From positions 284,406 to 348,405 of the forward strand of contig NZ_WBWA01000003.1 in NCBI RefSeq assembly GCF_008932295.1: DNA of 64,000 bases, given 5' to 3'. Below are positions 34,905 to 42,867 of this stretch, piece by piece. The notes under the pieces are model-generated. The model was not told the origin of the DNA. It searched no databases and saw nothing but the letters and a program-made list of their open reading frames with translations. Position numbers and translations under genes: made by a program. This stretch comes from Brucella tritici (GTDB taxonomy: Bacteria; Pseudomonadota; Alphaproteobacteria; Rhizobiales; Rhizobiaceae). Position 1 is the first letter of the stretch. Each line of letters starts with the position of its first letter.

Positions 34905-36161
34905 TCAGATTGTCTCGAAGCCGCCGCTTGCCGCGGTAAAGCCGCCCGCGATGCGCAAGGTTTCGATGGCTCCATGCTGCTCGATAGGGGTAACGCCCTT
35001 GCCGTTCGTGCGAACTCCGCCTGCAATATCGATCTCGCGCGCCGATCCGCCCGGCTTGATGCTGAGGCCAATGGCGGAAAGCTCCACCACGACGCCTTTC
35101 ACCAGCGACGGACCCGTTCCGCCGAAAGTTTCAATGCCACGGCGAACCGTCAGTTTGCCGATAGGGCGGCTGATCTGAATTCCAACCGCACCGTCGGCAT
35201 GGGTAATGACGCGGTCAAATTCCGCCAGATCGACAGTGCCGGTATAGACGTTGAAACCGCGCGCACCCTGACCGAAGGTTTCAATGGGCGCGTGGACCTT
35301 CAATTCGTTGATCGTGCCAAAATTGACAAAGCCGATGCCGCTTGGTCCGTAGGACGTGATCTTCGCGTCGGCGGTCCAGCGGTCCACGGTCCCCCAATTG
35401 TCGAGCACCATATCATTAACGCCATATGTGACGACCGGGCCGCGATTGTGCACCGCATCGACATAGGTGCCGTAAACGGTGAACACGCCGCCGGTAATCT
35501 GATCCGGTGTTCCGGCTTTGATGCCGCCGTCGCTATAAACGGCGTCGGTTTCGAGGCTCCGCACCGCCAGTCGCCCGGCCTGATCGCCGCCGCCGCTGAC
35601 GAAAATTCCGCTGCCGCGCACCGGTGCGCCGTCGCGCCCGGCAGAAAGGCCAACAAGATTGGCGCTGATGATGATGCTTTCGTCGGCATGCATGTTCCAC
35701 AGGGTGAAAGCACCTTGCAGCACATAGACGCCATAGCCCTTTGGACGGTCCGTTTCCGCACGCGCATCGGCGGCGATAATGTCCAGCCCGTCCACCTCGA
35801 CATGCCCGGCGCGCAGCTTGTCGCGAAACAGAATCTGCACCCGACCGATTGTGGTGACAGCCGCCAGTTCGGCGCGTCCGATCGTATCGACGGCGGTGTC
35901 ATTGAAAATGGCGCGCTTTTCCGGCGATGTTTCCAACCGGATATTGCTGATGCGATTGTTTGAAGAAAGCTCCACACCATCGTTGTCTGCAAAACGAAGA
36001 AGCGCATCGCGACCGCTGCCTTGCAGGGTCTGGCCGGGCCGCAGTCTGATCGTCGGCAGGTTGTCGATTGCACCGCTGATAATGATATGTCGGACAGCTT
36101 CGTCCCCGGTGGCCGCAACCAGTGCTTCGACTGTTGAAATCGTCTTCTCGGAATTACTCAT
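34905..36161 (-). CDS. Right-handed beta-helix protein, unknown function
   Basis: A 418-residue protein with a repetitive parallel beta-helix pattern: short Gly/Asn-rich strands such as IIISGAIDNLPTIRLRPGQTLQGSG, VTYGVNDMVLDNWGTVDRWTADAKITSYGPSGIGFVNFGTINELKV and AVGIQISRPIGKLTVRRGIETFGGTGPS, roughly one coil per 20-25 residues. There is no signal peptide, so it is probably cytoplasmic or secreted by an unusual route. Pectate-lyase-like or adhesin-like proteins share this fold, but no catalytic residues stand out. ATG 36159-36161 follows GGAGGGAG. I do not recognise a family; it stands alone. Confidence 0.75.
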   Translation of the reverse strand: MSNSEKTISTVEALVAATGDEAVRHIIISGAIDNLPTIRLRPGQTLQGSGRDALLRFADNDGVELSSNNRISNIRLETSPEKRAIFNDTAVDTIGRAELAAVTTIGRVQILFRDKLRAGHVEVDGLDIIAADARAETDRPKGYGVYVLQGAFTLWNMHADESIIISANLVGLSAGRDGAPVRGSGIFVSGGGDQAGRLAVRSLETDAVYSDGGIKAGTPDQITGGVFTVYGTYVDAVHNRGPVVTYGVNDMVLDNWGTVDRWTADAKITSYGPSGIGFVNFGTINELKVHAPIETFGQGARGFNVYTGTVDLAEFDRVITHADGAVGIQISRPIGKLTVRRGIETFGGTGPSLVKGVVVELSAIGLSIKPGGSAREIDIAGGVRTNGKGVTPIEQHGAIETLRIAGGFTAASGGFETI

Positions 36162-36400
36162 GGCTTAACTCCCTCCAGCGGTTACGGTTGCTGCAAAATA
36201 ACACAATGATTTGACAGCAAAAAGTAACGATAAAGACAGAGGCAGTAACATTCCTGTTTGTCGCCAGCATTGCTTCATTTTTCGACGCGGCGGCACGCAT
36301 TTGCAAATATAATTTTGGTAGGCGCAGTTCAAAGGCGGTCTTTTGAGAGAATTCGAGAGATATCTACTTCGGCGAAGATTTTTTCTGCTGGCCTTGGGAT

Positions 36401-37429
36401 CTAATCGCCCCGAGGCCAGGTATCCGACAGGCGATATCCGCCCGGAAATGGATCGCTTGGATCGAGCATCAGCTGCGAGGTGCCCGTCACCCATCCACGC
36501 CCGGAAATGATCGGGCTGATGGCGGGCTTGCCGCCAAGTTCCAGCACTTTGTCCAAACGGCAATGAAATTCCGTACCCAACACGGATTTGCCGATGAAGC
36601 GCTCGCCGACCCTCATCTGCCCCTTGGCGTGCAACACGGCCATGCGTGCCGAGCAGCCGGTGCCTGTTGGCGAACGGTCGAGCTTGGCCGGACGGATCGC
36701 CACCGTGTTGACGCCGGTCAGAACATCACCCTCACGCGTCACCGGCTCGGTGATCTGGCAAAACGAAATGTGGTTCCAGTCCTTTTCCGGGTGGCGAAAA
36801 CCAAGCTGTTCATTGGCGGCCTTGGTGATTTTCACGCCGATTTCGGCCAGTTCACGCGCCTGACCCGGTTCGATCTTCATACCGATCTGGGCCGCCTCTA
36901 TAATGACGAAACTGTCGCCGCCATAGGCCGTATCGACGGTGAGGGTGCCAAGTCCTTCGACTTCAAGCGCAGCATCCAGCCGGTCGGCGAAAGAGGGCAC
37001 GTTGCGCACGCTGATGCGCTCGGCCTTGCCGTTGCGGCATTCAGCTTCCACTTCAATGATTCCGCCGGGCGCTTCCAGTACCATCCGGGTTACCGGCTCC
37101 TGCATTGGAATGATGCCGCTATCCAGCAGAACTGTGGACACGCAGATCGAGTTCGAACCGGACATTGGCGGCGTGTCGGCAGGCTCCATGATGATGAAGC
37201 CCATCTGCGCGCGCGGGTCTTTCGGTGGCACCAGCAGGTTGACGTGGCGGAAGACGCCGCCGCGCGGCTCGTTCAGGACGAAATTGCGTAAGGTCTCGTC
37301 ATTGGCGATGAAGCGCGATTGCTCCCACACCGTCTTGCCGGGAGGCGGCGCGACACCGCCGACGATGACATCACCGACTTCGCCCTCCGCATGACAGCCG
37401 ACAATATGGATGACCTTGGTGCTGCGCAT
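36401..37429 (-). CDS. Proline racemase-family enzyme (hydroxyproline epimerase/dehydratase type)
   Basis: A 342-residue member of the proline racemase superfamily. It starts with [25 protein letters not shown]. In place of the first catalytic Cys the protein has Ser90 in [14 protein letters not shown]; the second catalytic Cys is present (Cys259 in [20 protein letters not shown]). A Ser/Cys or Thr/Cys pair is known from trans-3-hydroxyproline dehydratases and bifunctional epimerase/dehydratases, so plain proline racemase is unlikely. ATG 37427-37429 follows AGGAGG; 37456 is a weak alternative. No hydroxyproline gene neighbours are visible. Confidence 0.85.
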   Translation of the reverse strand: MRSTKVIHIVGCHAEGEVGDVIVGGVAPPPGKTVWEQSRFIANDETLRNFVLNEPRGGVFRHVNLLVPPKDPRAQMGFIIMEPADTPPMSGSNSICVSTVLLDSGIIPMQEPVTRMVLEAPGGIIEVEAECRNGKAERISVRNVPSFADRLDAALEVEGLGTLTVDTAYGGDSFVIIEAAQIGMKIEPGQARELAEIGVKITKAANEQLGFRHPEKDWNHISFCQITEPVTREGDVLTGVNTVAIRPAKLDRSPTGTGCSARMAVLHAKGQMRVGERFIGKSVLGTEFHCRLDKVLELGGKPAISPIISGRGWVTGTSQLMLDPSDPFPGGYRLSDTWPRGD

Positions 37430-37465
37430 GACGCCTCCTGCAATTAATGCAATCATTCCTATCGG

Positions 37466-37750
37466 TTAGGCCGCAAGCGTCAATCCTTTATCGGACGGGC
37501 AATTGCGCTTTCGCGTCAGAATGAGGATTTCATTCCTCCATGTGCCCGGAGACGAAAAATCCATTTCGAGACGTGTTGCTTCTTTGAGCAAGTCTGATAT
37601 CCATGTTGCTCTAATTTTGTGCAAATCGATGCGCAGCCCGCTTGGCTCCGGATCAGTTTCTGGAACATACACAACGTTCCCAATAGAAATTGAGCAACCC
37701 GAAAAATGGGGTGTGTTCGCTTCATGAGCGATGACACCCTTAGCCGGCAT
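37466..37750 (-). CDS. Doubtful hypothetical protein
   Basis: A 94-residue reading frame without a ribosome site or family signature (start MPAKGVIAHEANTPHFSGCS). It lies in the 451-bp gap between the racemase-family gene and the MATE gene; competing frames overlap on the other strand (37503-37727) and same strand (37516-37830). I list it as the best of several weak frames; the gap may well be non-coding. Confidence 0.25.
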   Translation of the reverse strand: MPAKGVIAHEANTPHFSGCSISIGNVVYVPETDPEPSGLRIDLHKIRATWISDLLKEATRLEMDFSSPGTWRNEILILTRKRNCPSDKGLTLAA

Positions 37751-37880
37751 GGGACGGTCGATGATCGTATTTCCGCGCCTCTTCTCAGATTGACATGGTC
37801 TCTGATGTTCCGGGGCGTGGCCTCAATCAAAATGGAACGTCCGGCGGATTGACGGCCCCGGATGCTTCGGGGAGCGGACT

Positions 37881-39293
37881 ATGGACAGGACAATCAATGC
37901 GGGTTTTCAGCAGCCCCATGAAACCGGCATGCAGCGTTGGGGCAGGGAGATGGCCGCCGCGCTGACACTTGGCTGGCCGCTGATCTTCACCAATCTTTCG
38001 CAGGCAGCATTGACCGCGACAGACGTCATCTTCATCGGCCGTCTTGGCGCGGATACGCTTGCCTCGGCCCTGCTGGCGACGAGCTTCTATCACACGCTGA
38101 TGATCTTCTCGATGGGGCTTGTCTCGGCTGTGATGCCGATGATCGCCATCGCGCTTGGCAAGAACCGCCATTCGGTGCGCGATGTGCGCCGCACCGTGCG
38201 TCAGGGTTTCTGGACTGCAATCATGATCGCGATCCCGGTTTGGATCGTGCTCTGGCATTGCGAGGAAATTTTCCTGTTTCTCGGCCAGCGCTCGGATATT
38301 GCAGCCCGTTCGACCGATTTCATGCATACGCTGCAATGGGCGCTGCTGCCTTATCTCGGCTATATCGTCCTGCGCTCATTCTTTGCGGCCATGGAAAAGC
38401 CGATGTGGACGCTGTTGATCGCAGCACTTGCCATCGGCTTCAATGCGCTTGCCGGTTGGACGCTGATTTTCGGCCATTTCGGATTTCCGCGCATGGAACT
38501 GCACGGTGCCGGTATCGCCACCACAGCGTCAAGCACGATGATGTTCCTCGGGCTTGCATTCATCACACTGCGTCATCGCCGCTTCCGCCGCTATCACCTG
38601 TTCGGTCGCTTCTGGCGTCCCGACTGGGCCCGCCTGCTCGAACTGTGGCGCATCGGCATTCCGATGGCGCTGACATTCGTGTTTGAAACCTCAATTTTCT
38701 ATGCTGCCGTTGTCATGATGGGCCGCATCGGACCGACGGCGATGGCGGCTCACGCGGTGGCGATCCAGATCGCATCGCTCAGCTTCATGGTGCCGCTCGG
38801 TTTCGGACAGGTTGCAACGGTGCGCGTGGGCAGGGCCTATGGTGCAGGCCATCCCAAGGCAATTGCCTATGCGGGGTGGAGCGCCTATGCCCTTGGCGTT
38901 GGTTTCATGGCCGTCACGGGGCTGCTCATGATCCTCATTCCGCGCGTGTTCATCGGCGTTTTCCTTGATCTGCACGATCCGCAGAATCTGCCGGTGATGG
39001 AACTGGCCGTGACTTTCCTCGCGCTGGCAGCGCTCTTCCAGATCGTTGACGGCGCGCAAGCCGTTGCCGCAGGCATGCTGCGCGGTTTGCGTGATACGCG
39101 CGTACCGATGTTTCTGGCGCTGTTCGGCTATTGGGGGGTAGGGCTGCCGCTGGGTGCCTTGCTTGCATTCAAGTTCGAGCTTGGCGGCGTGGGTATCTGG
39201 CTCGGCCTTGCTGCCGGTCTCGGCATTGTCGCGGTGTTAATGACATTGCGGTGGCGCAGGCATCTTGCCCATGTCTCGGCGCATCCCGCCTAA
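37881..39293 (+). CDS. norM: MATE efflux pump (NorM-like)
   Basis: A 470-residue multidrug/toxin extrusion transporter with about 12 membrane helices. The NorM signature is present in the N-terminal LTLGWPLIFTNLSQAALTATDVIFIGRLGADTLASALLATSFYH and repeated in the second half (MALTFVFETSIFYAAVVMMGRIGPTAMAAHAVAIQIASLSFMVPLGFGQVATVRVGRAYG). Such pumps use Na+ or H+ to export cationic drugs. ATG 37881 follows GGGGAGCGGACT. Single gene closed by a shared terminator. Substrate cannot be read. Confidence 0.93.
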   Translation: MDRTINAGFQQPHETGMQRWGREMAAALTLGWPLIFTNLSQAALTATDVIFIGRLGADTLASALLATSFYHTLMIFSMGLVSAVMPMIAIALGKNRHSVRDVRRTVRQGFWTAIMIAIPVWIVLWHCEEIFLFLGQRSDIAARSTDFMHTLQWALLPYLGYIVLRSFFAAMEKPMWTLLIAALAIGFNALAGWTLIFGHFGFPRMELHGAGIATTASSTMMFLGLAFITLRHRRFRRYHLFGRFWRPDWARLLELWRIGIPMALTFVFETSIFYAAVVMMGRIGPTAMAAHAVAIQIASLSFMVPLGFGQVATVRVGRAYGAGHPKAIAYAGWSAYALGVGFMAVTGLLMILIPRVFIGVFLDLHDPQNLPVMELAVTFLALAALFQIVDGAQAVAAGMLRGLRDTRVPMFLALFGYWGVGLPLGALLAFKFELGGVGIWLGLAAGLGIVAVLMTLRWRRHLAHVSAHPA

Positions 39294-39294
39294 C

Positions 39295-39332
39295 AAAAAA
39301 GCCATACGCCCGTCCCGGCGTATGGCTTCTTT
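39295..39332. terminator. Bidirectional intrinsic terminator
   Basis: AAAAAA, stem GCCATACGCC (39301-39310), loop CGTCCC, GGCGTATGGC (39317-39326), then TTCTTTT. Shared by norM and the convergent IalB-family gene. Confidence 0.92.
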
Positions 39333-39351
39333 TGGATTGTAATCCCGAAAC

Positions 39352-39870
39352 TTACTTCGTCAGCGCAGTGATGCGATCAAGCGCTGCGCCGAAGCCTTTC
39401 AGCGAGACCTTGAAGGCAACCGGCTGGCTTGGGCTCAGGGCCGTCGTGGTGACGTTGATATTCGTGCCAGCCTTGAGCGCTGTAACCTGCTTTGCTTCAA
39501 AGCTTACTGGCGCCAGGCAACCCTGTGGCAGGCAGGTGGAGAAAGCGAGATTCGGTCCGGTAACATCATCGATCTTGAGTGAAGCGCCTTTTGCCAGGTC
39601 GAGGCCAAATGGCATCAGCAGAACGCCTTCGACCTTGCCTGCGACATTGTGCAATTCTGCGGTGAGAACGCGCTGGCCGGTCTGTGTGCTGCTCTGGTCC
39701 TGACGCATCACGCAGACGCTTGTTTCCTTCTGGTTCTGGCAGGAAACTGTCCAGTCCTGATAGGTTTCCTGTAGCGTACCTGCTCCACCAGGAAGCGGAG
39801 CCGCCAGCGCTGGTGCGCCGGAAATGGCAGCGAGCGTGAATGCAAGACCAATTGCGCGATAGCTTTTCAT
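39352..39870 (-). CDS. IalB-family invasion-associated periplasmic protein
   Basis: A 172-residue exported protein with the invasion-associated locus B (IalB) domain. Residues 1-25 form a signal peptide ([25 protein letters not shown]). The mature part has [12 protein letters not shown], the [22 protein letters not shown] strand pair and [16 protein letters not shown], with four cysteines likely in disulfides. Bartonella IalB promotes erythrocyte invasion; in Brucella-like bacteria the role is open. Start ATG 39868-39870; a longer frame from 39948 would place the signal too far in. A palindrome lies 46 bp upstream. Confidence 0.88.
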   Translation of the reverse strand: MKSYRAIGLAFTLAAISGAPALAAPLPGGAGTLQETYQDWTVSCQNQKETSVCVMRQDQSSTQTGQRVLTAELHNVAGKVEGVLLMPFGLDLAKGASLKIDDVTGPNLAFSTCLPQGCLAPVSFEAKQVTALKAGTNINVTTTALSPSQPVAFKVSLKGFGAALDRITALTK

Positions 39871-39915
39871 CAAAATATTCTCTCTAAAATTAATGAGTCC
39901 CAAGACCGTATACCC

Positions 39916-39928
39916 GGACACGGTGTCC
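39916..39928. promoter_or_regulatory. Palindrome upstream of the IalB-family gene
   Basis: GGACAC-G-GTGTCC, a perfect 6-bp inverted repeat 46 bp before the ATG. The neighbouring 39930-40138 stretch is strongly AT-rich (TATATACGTTATATATACAG) and probably holds the promoters of both divergent genes. Confidence 0.4.
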
Positions 39929-40138
39929 AGGAAAATATTATTGAGCATAAAACATTTGTGTCTTCAACTGCGATTTATTGTTTATATTTCAGTTATATAC
40001 GTTATATATACAGTATTTTTTCTGTAACGGCTGCTTGTTGTCTTAACAAGGTTTCGCTCAATATCCTCTTTTCCCGACGGTGCAGGAATCTTAAAGTCAC
40101 CTGATGACAAGTCGGGCTGCTGACCGGGAGGAGAAAGC

Positions 40139-41518
40139 GTGACGCTACGTTACCAGATCGTTGCACTGGCGATTGTGCCGCTCATCGTGGCTATTCTGAC
40201 GGTCACGGCCTTTATCACCTGGCAATCGGCAAATCTCGTGCAGAGCAGTATCGCGACCTTCGAGAAGAACATGCTCAAGGCCAAGGAAACCGAGCTGCTC
40301 AATCTCACCAATCTGGCGCTTTCCTCCATACAGCAGATTTACGACGAGGCTGGTCCCGACGATACCGCTGCCATGGAAAAGGTACGGGAGATTCTGACCT
40401 CGCTCGATTACGGTCGTGACGGTTATTTCTTCGTCTATGATTACGATGGCAACAATGTCGTCCATCCGCGCCAGACCTTTCGGCCCGGCCATAACTGGCT
40501 CAATCTTGTCGATCCCGATGGGGATCGCGTTATTGCCAACCTGATCGGCAAGGCGAAGGAAGGCGGAGGTTTGCACCAGTATAAATGGGAAAAGCCATCC
40601 AGTGGCGAAATGGCCGACAAGCTCTCTTTTGCCGTTGGTCTGGATAAATGGAAATGGATGCTCGGAACGGGCGTCTATCTTGATGATGTCTATGTGCAGA
40701 CGGCTGCCGCCAATGCGGATTTTCGCGCCAATATCCGCACGACCTTCCTCATTGTCAGTCTGATCGCCGTGCCTGCCGTGATGCTCGTCTTCGCAACCTG
40801 CATGCTGCTCAATCTGCGTGAGCGGCGCATGGCCGACAACAAGCTGAAGGAGCTGGCGCAGCGCATCATCGATACGCAGGAGGAAGAACGGGCACGTCTG
40901 GCGCGTGAACTGCACGACGGTATTTCCCAAAATCTTGTCGGTGTTCGCTATGCCATCGATCTTGCAAGCCGTCAGGTGAGGATGGGCAGTGGCGGTGCGC
41001 CACTTGCAATCGAGAAAGCATCGGATGCGCTCAACGGCGCAATCAAGGAGGTGCGGCGGCTCTCGCATGATCTGCGTCCGCGCATTCTGGACGATCTGGG
41101 TCTGACCGTCGCACTCAAGGCCCTGTGCGAGCATTTTTCGGAGCGGACCGGCATTGAAACGCAGTTTGAAGCACGCGGACTGAACGAGACGTTGAAGCCG
41201 GAGGCAAGTACGGCGCTCTATCGCGTGGTTCAGGAAGCACTCACCAATGTCGAGCGCCATTCCGGTGCCAGCCACGTAGGAATCCGGCTATGGGGTTTGA
41301 ATGGCAAGGTTACGATGACGGTTGCCGATAACGGCAATGGTTTCACCGCGCGGGATCTGAAAGATCAGCTTTCCGGGCTTGGCTTGCGAAATATGCAGGA
41401 GCGGATGGCACATTTCGGCGGTGTACTCTTGGTTGAAACCGGTACTGATGGTACGCAACTCACCGCGCGCTTGCCGAAATCGGCAACAGAAAGAAGGCGG
41501 GAACCGGAAGTCGCATGA
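40139..41518 (+). CDS. Cache-domain NarL-type sensor histidine kinase
   Basis: A 459-residue membrane sensor. TM1 is about 7-29, an extracytoplasmic single-Cache domain spans about 35-195 (DYGRDGYFFVYDYDGNNVVHPR, LSFAVGLDKWKWMLGTGVYLDDV) and TM2 is about 202-224. The cytosolic part has HisKA_3 with His259 in RARLARELHDGISQNLVGVRYA, and HATPase_c with VVQEALTNVERHS (Asn370), ADNGNGF (396-402) and GLGLRNMQERM. Cache domains of this kind bind small carboxylates. GTG start at 40139 after GGGAGGAGAAA. The stop overlaps the response regulator start (ATGA); a TRAP transporter follows, so the system probably senses its substrate. Confidence 0.93.
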   Translation: MTLRYQIVALAIVPLIVAILTVTAFITWQSANLVQSSIATFEKNMLKAKETELLNLTNLALSSIQQIYDEAGPDDTAAMEKVREILTSLDYGRDGYFFVYDYDGNNVVHPRQTFRPGHNWLNLVDPDGDRVIANLIGKAKEGGGLHQYKWEKPSSGEMADKLSFAVGLDKWKWMLGTGVYLDDVYVQTAAANADFRANIRTTFLIVSLIAVPAVMLVFATCMLLNLRERRMADNKLKELAQRIIDTQEEERARLARELHDGISQNLVGVRYAIDLASRQVRMGSGGAPLAIEKASDALNGAIKEVRRLSHDLRPRILDDLGLTVALKALCEHFSERTGIETQFEARGLNETLKPEASTALYRVVQEALTNVERHSGASHVGIRLWGLNGKVTMTVADNGNGFTARDLKDQLSGLGLRNMQERMAHFGGVLLVETGTDGTQLTARLPKSATERRREPEVA

Positions 41519-42156
41519 CGAATGAATGCAAGATTCGGGTATTGCTCGTGGATAATCATCCGCTGGTGCTGGATGGTCTGCGGGCTGTGCTCGAAACCTA
41601 TGACGATATCGATATTGCTGGAGCGGCTTCCAATGCGCGTGCTGCACTGGAACTGGCGCTTTCCGTCAATCCCGACGTGGTTTTGATGGATATTAACATG
41701 CCGCTTCTCAATGGTATCGACGCTATCGAACTGTTCAAGAAGCAATTGCCGGGCATTCGCATCCTCATGCTGTCCATGCACGATAGCCGCGAATATATCT
41801 CGACCTCCATCATGCGCGGGGCTTCTGGCTACGTGCTGAAGGATGTGTCGACGACCGAAATCGTCGCCGCCATCCATGCGGTCGCTTCGGGCGGGACATA
41901 TTTTTCTTCCGGTGTTTCGGAAGCACTGCTCGACAGCGGCGACAGGAAGTCGGAAGGTTTGTCCTTGCGTGAAAATGATGTGCTCGTGCTGGTGGCTGAA
42001 GGCGGAAGCAATCGGGAGATTGCGATGAATCTCGGCATTTCGGAAGCGACGGTCGAAACTCACCGCAAGAACATCAAGAAGAAGCTTGGAATTGGCAGCA
42101 CCGCGGGGCTTACGCGCTATGCCATCGAGAACCGGCTGCGCCTGTCTTCGCAGTAA
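41515..42156 (+). CDS. LuxR/NarL-family response regulator
   Basis: A 213-residue cognate regulator of the Cache kinase. The receiver domain has VLLVDNHP (acidic pocket), phospho-acceptor Asp59 in VVLMDINMPLLNG and Lys in GYVLKDVS. The LuxR helix-turn-helix is at about 150-205 (LSLRENDVLVLVAEGGSNREIAMNLGISEATVETHRKNIKKKLGIGSTAGL). ATG 41515 lies in the kinase stop codon, so translation is coupled. It likely controls the TRAP operon that starts 151 bases downstream, where a TACCCA/TGGGTA palindrome is found. Confidence 0.93.
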   Translation: MTNECKIRVLLVDNHPLVLDGLRAVLETYDDIDIAGAASNARAALELALSVNPDVVLMDINMPLLNGIDAIELFKKQLPGIRILMLSMHDSREYISTSIMRGASGYVLKDVSTTEIVAAIHAVASGGTYFSSGVSEALLDSGDRKSEGLSLRENDVLVLVAEGGSNREIAMNLGISEATVETHRKNIKKKLGIGSTAGLTRYAIENRLRLSSQ

Positions 42157-42187
42157 CCTATATTCTTCCCAACCCCGCATGGCGCCT

Positions 42188-42203
42188 TACCCACTAATGG
42201 GTA
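42188..42203. promoter_or_regulatory. Candidate response-regulator operator before dctQ
   Basis: TACCCA-CTAA-TGGGTA, a perfect 6-bp inverted repeat 105 bp upstream of the TRAP genes and just after the response regulator gene. Candidate binding site for that regulator; inferred. Confidence 0.5.
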
Positions 42204-42307
42204 GGGCTTTGTTTCTTAGAACTTTCGTCAACTTGCGACGTCGAATCGCCGGTCCTATCATCCGCTCCAAAACCGCTTGAGGAGGCGGAAAAAGGAGGGG
42301 AGGAGCG

Positions 42308-42856
42308 ATGTCAGTCTTGCTGGCGTTGTCGCGTGCTATCGACGCGGCCAATAATTTTATCGGAAAATCCGTGTCGTGGCTGATTCTGGTGGCGGTGCTC
42401 ATCAGTGCGATCAATGCAGTCTCGCGCAAGCTGTTCAATCTCAGTTCGAACGCATGGCTGGAAGCGCAGTGGTATCTGTTCTCGGCGGTCTTTCTGATCG
42501 CAGCCGGATACACGCTTCTGCATAGCGAGCATGTGAAGGTGGATCTGCTCTACAGCCGCTATTCACGGCGAACCCAGCTTCTGGTCGAGATTTTCGGCAC
42601 GATCTTTTTCCTCCTGCCTTTCTGCCTCATCACGATTTACCTCTCCTGGCCCATCGTGGAAGCCAAGATTGCCAGCGGCGAAACCTCCAACAATACAGGC
42701 GGGCTGGTTCTGTGGCCGGTCTGGCTGCTGATCCCCATCGGCTTCGGCTTGCTCGCATTGCAGGGCATTTCCGAACTCATCAAGCGCATCGCCATCCTTC
42801 AAGGGCGGATACCGGACACGGTCGCCATTGAAGATGCGGAAGCCCAGGCGCTCTGA
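42308..42856 (+). CDS. dctQ: TRAP transporter small membrane subunit (DctQ)
   Basis: A 182-residue inner-membrane subunit with four helices. It has the DctQ pattern: SWLILVAVLISAINAVSRKLFNLSSNAWLEAQWYLFSAVFLIAAGYTLLHSEHVKVDLLYSR and a C-terminal helix LVLWPVWLLIPIGFGLLALQGISELIKRI. Works with DctM and the binding protein as a Na+-driven, ATP-independent uptake system. ATG 42308 follows GGAGGGGAGGAGC. First gene of dctQMP. Confidence 0.92.
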   Translation: MSVLLALSRAIDAANNFIGKSVSWLILVAVLISAINAVSRKLFNLSSNAWLEAQWYLFSAVFLIAAGYTLLHSEHVKVDLLYSRYSRRTQLLVEIFGTIFFLLPFCLITIYLSWPIVEAKIASGETSNNTGGLVLWPVWLLIPIGFGLLALQGISELIKRIAILQGRIPDTVAIEDAEAQAL

Positions 42857-42867
42857 GGGGAACGGAT

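Noticed and set aside
37503..37727. Plus-strand frame in the racemase/MATE gap
   Set aside because: Overlaps the other weak frames, has no ribosome site and no family signature.
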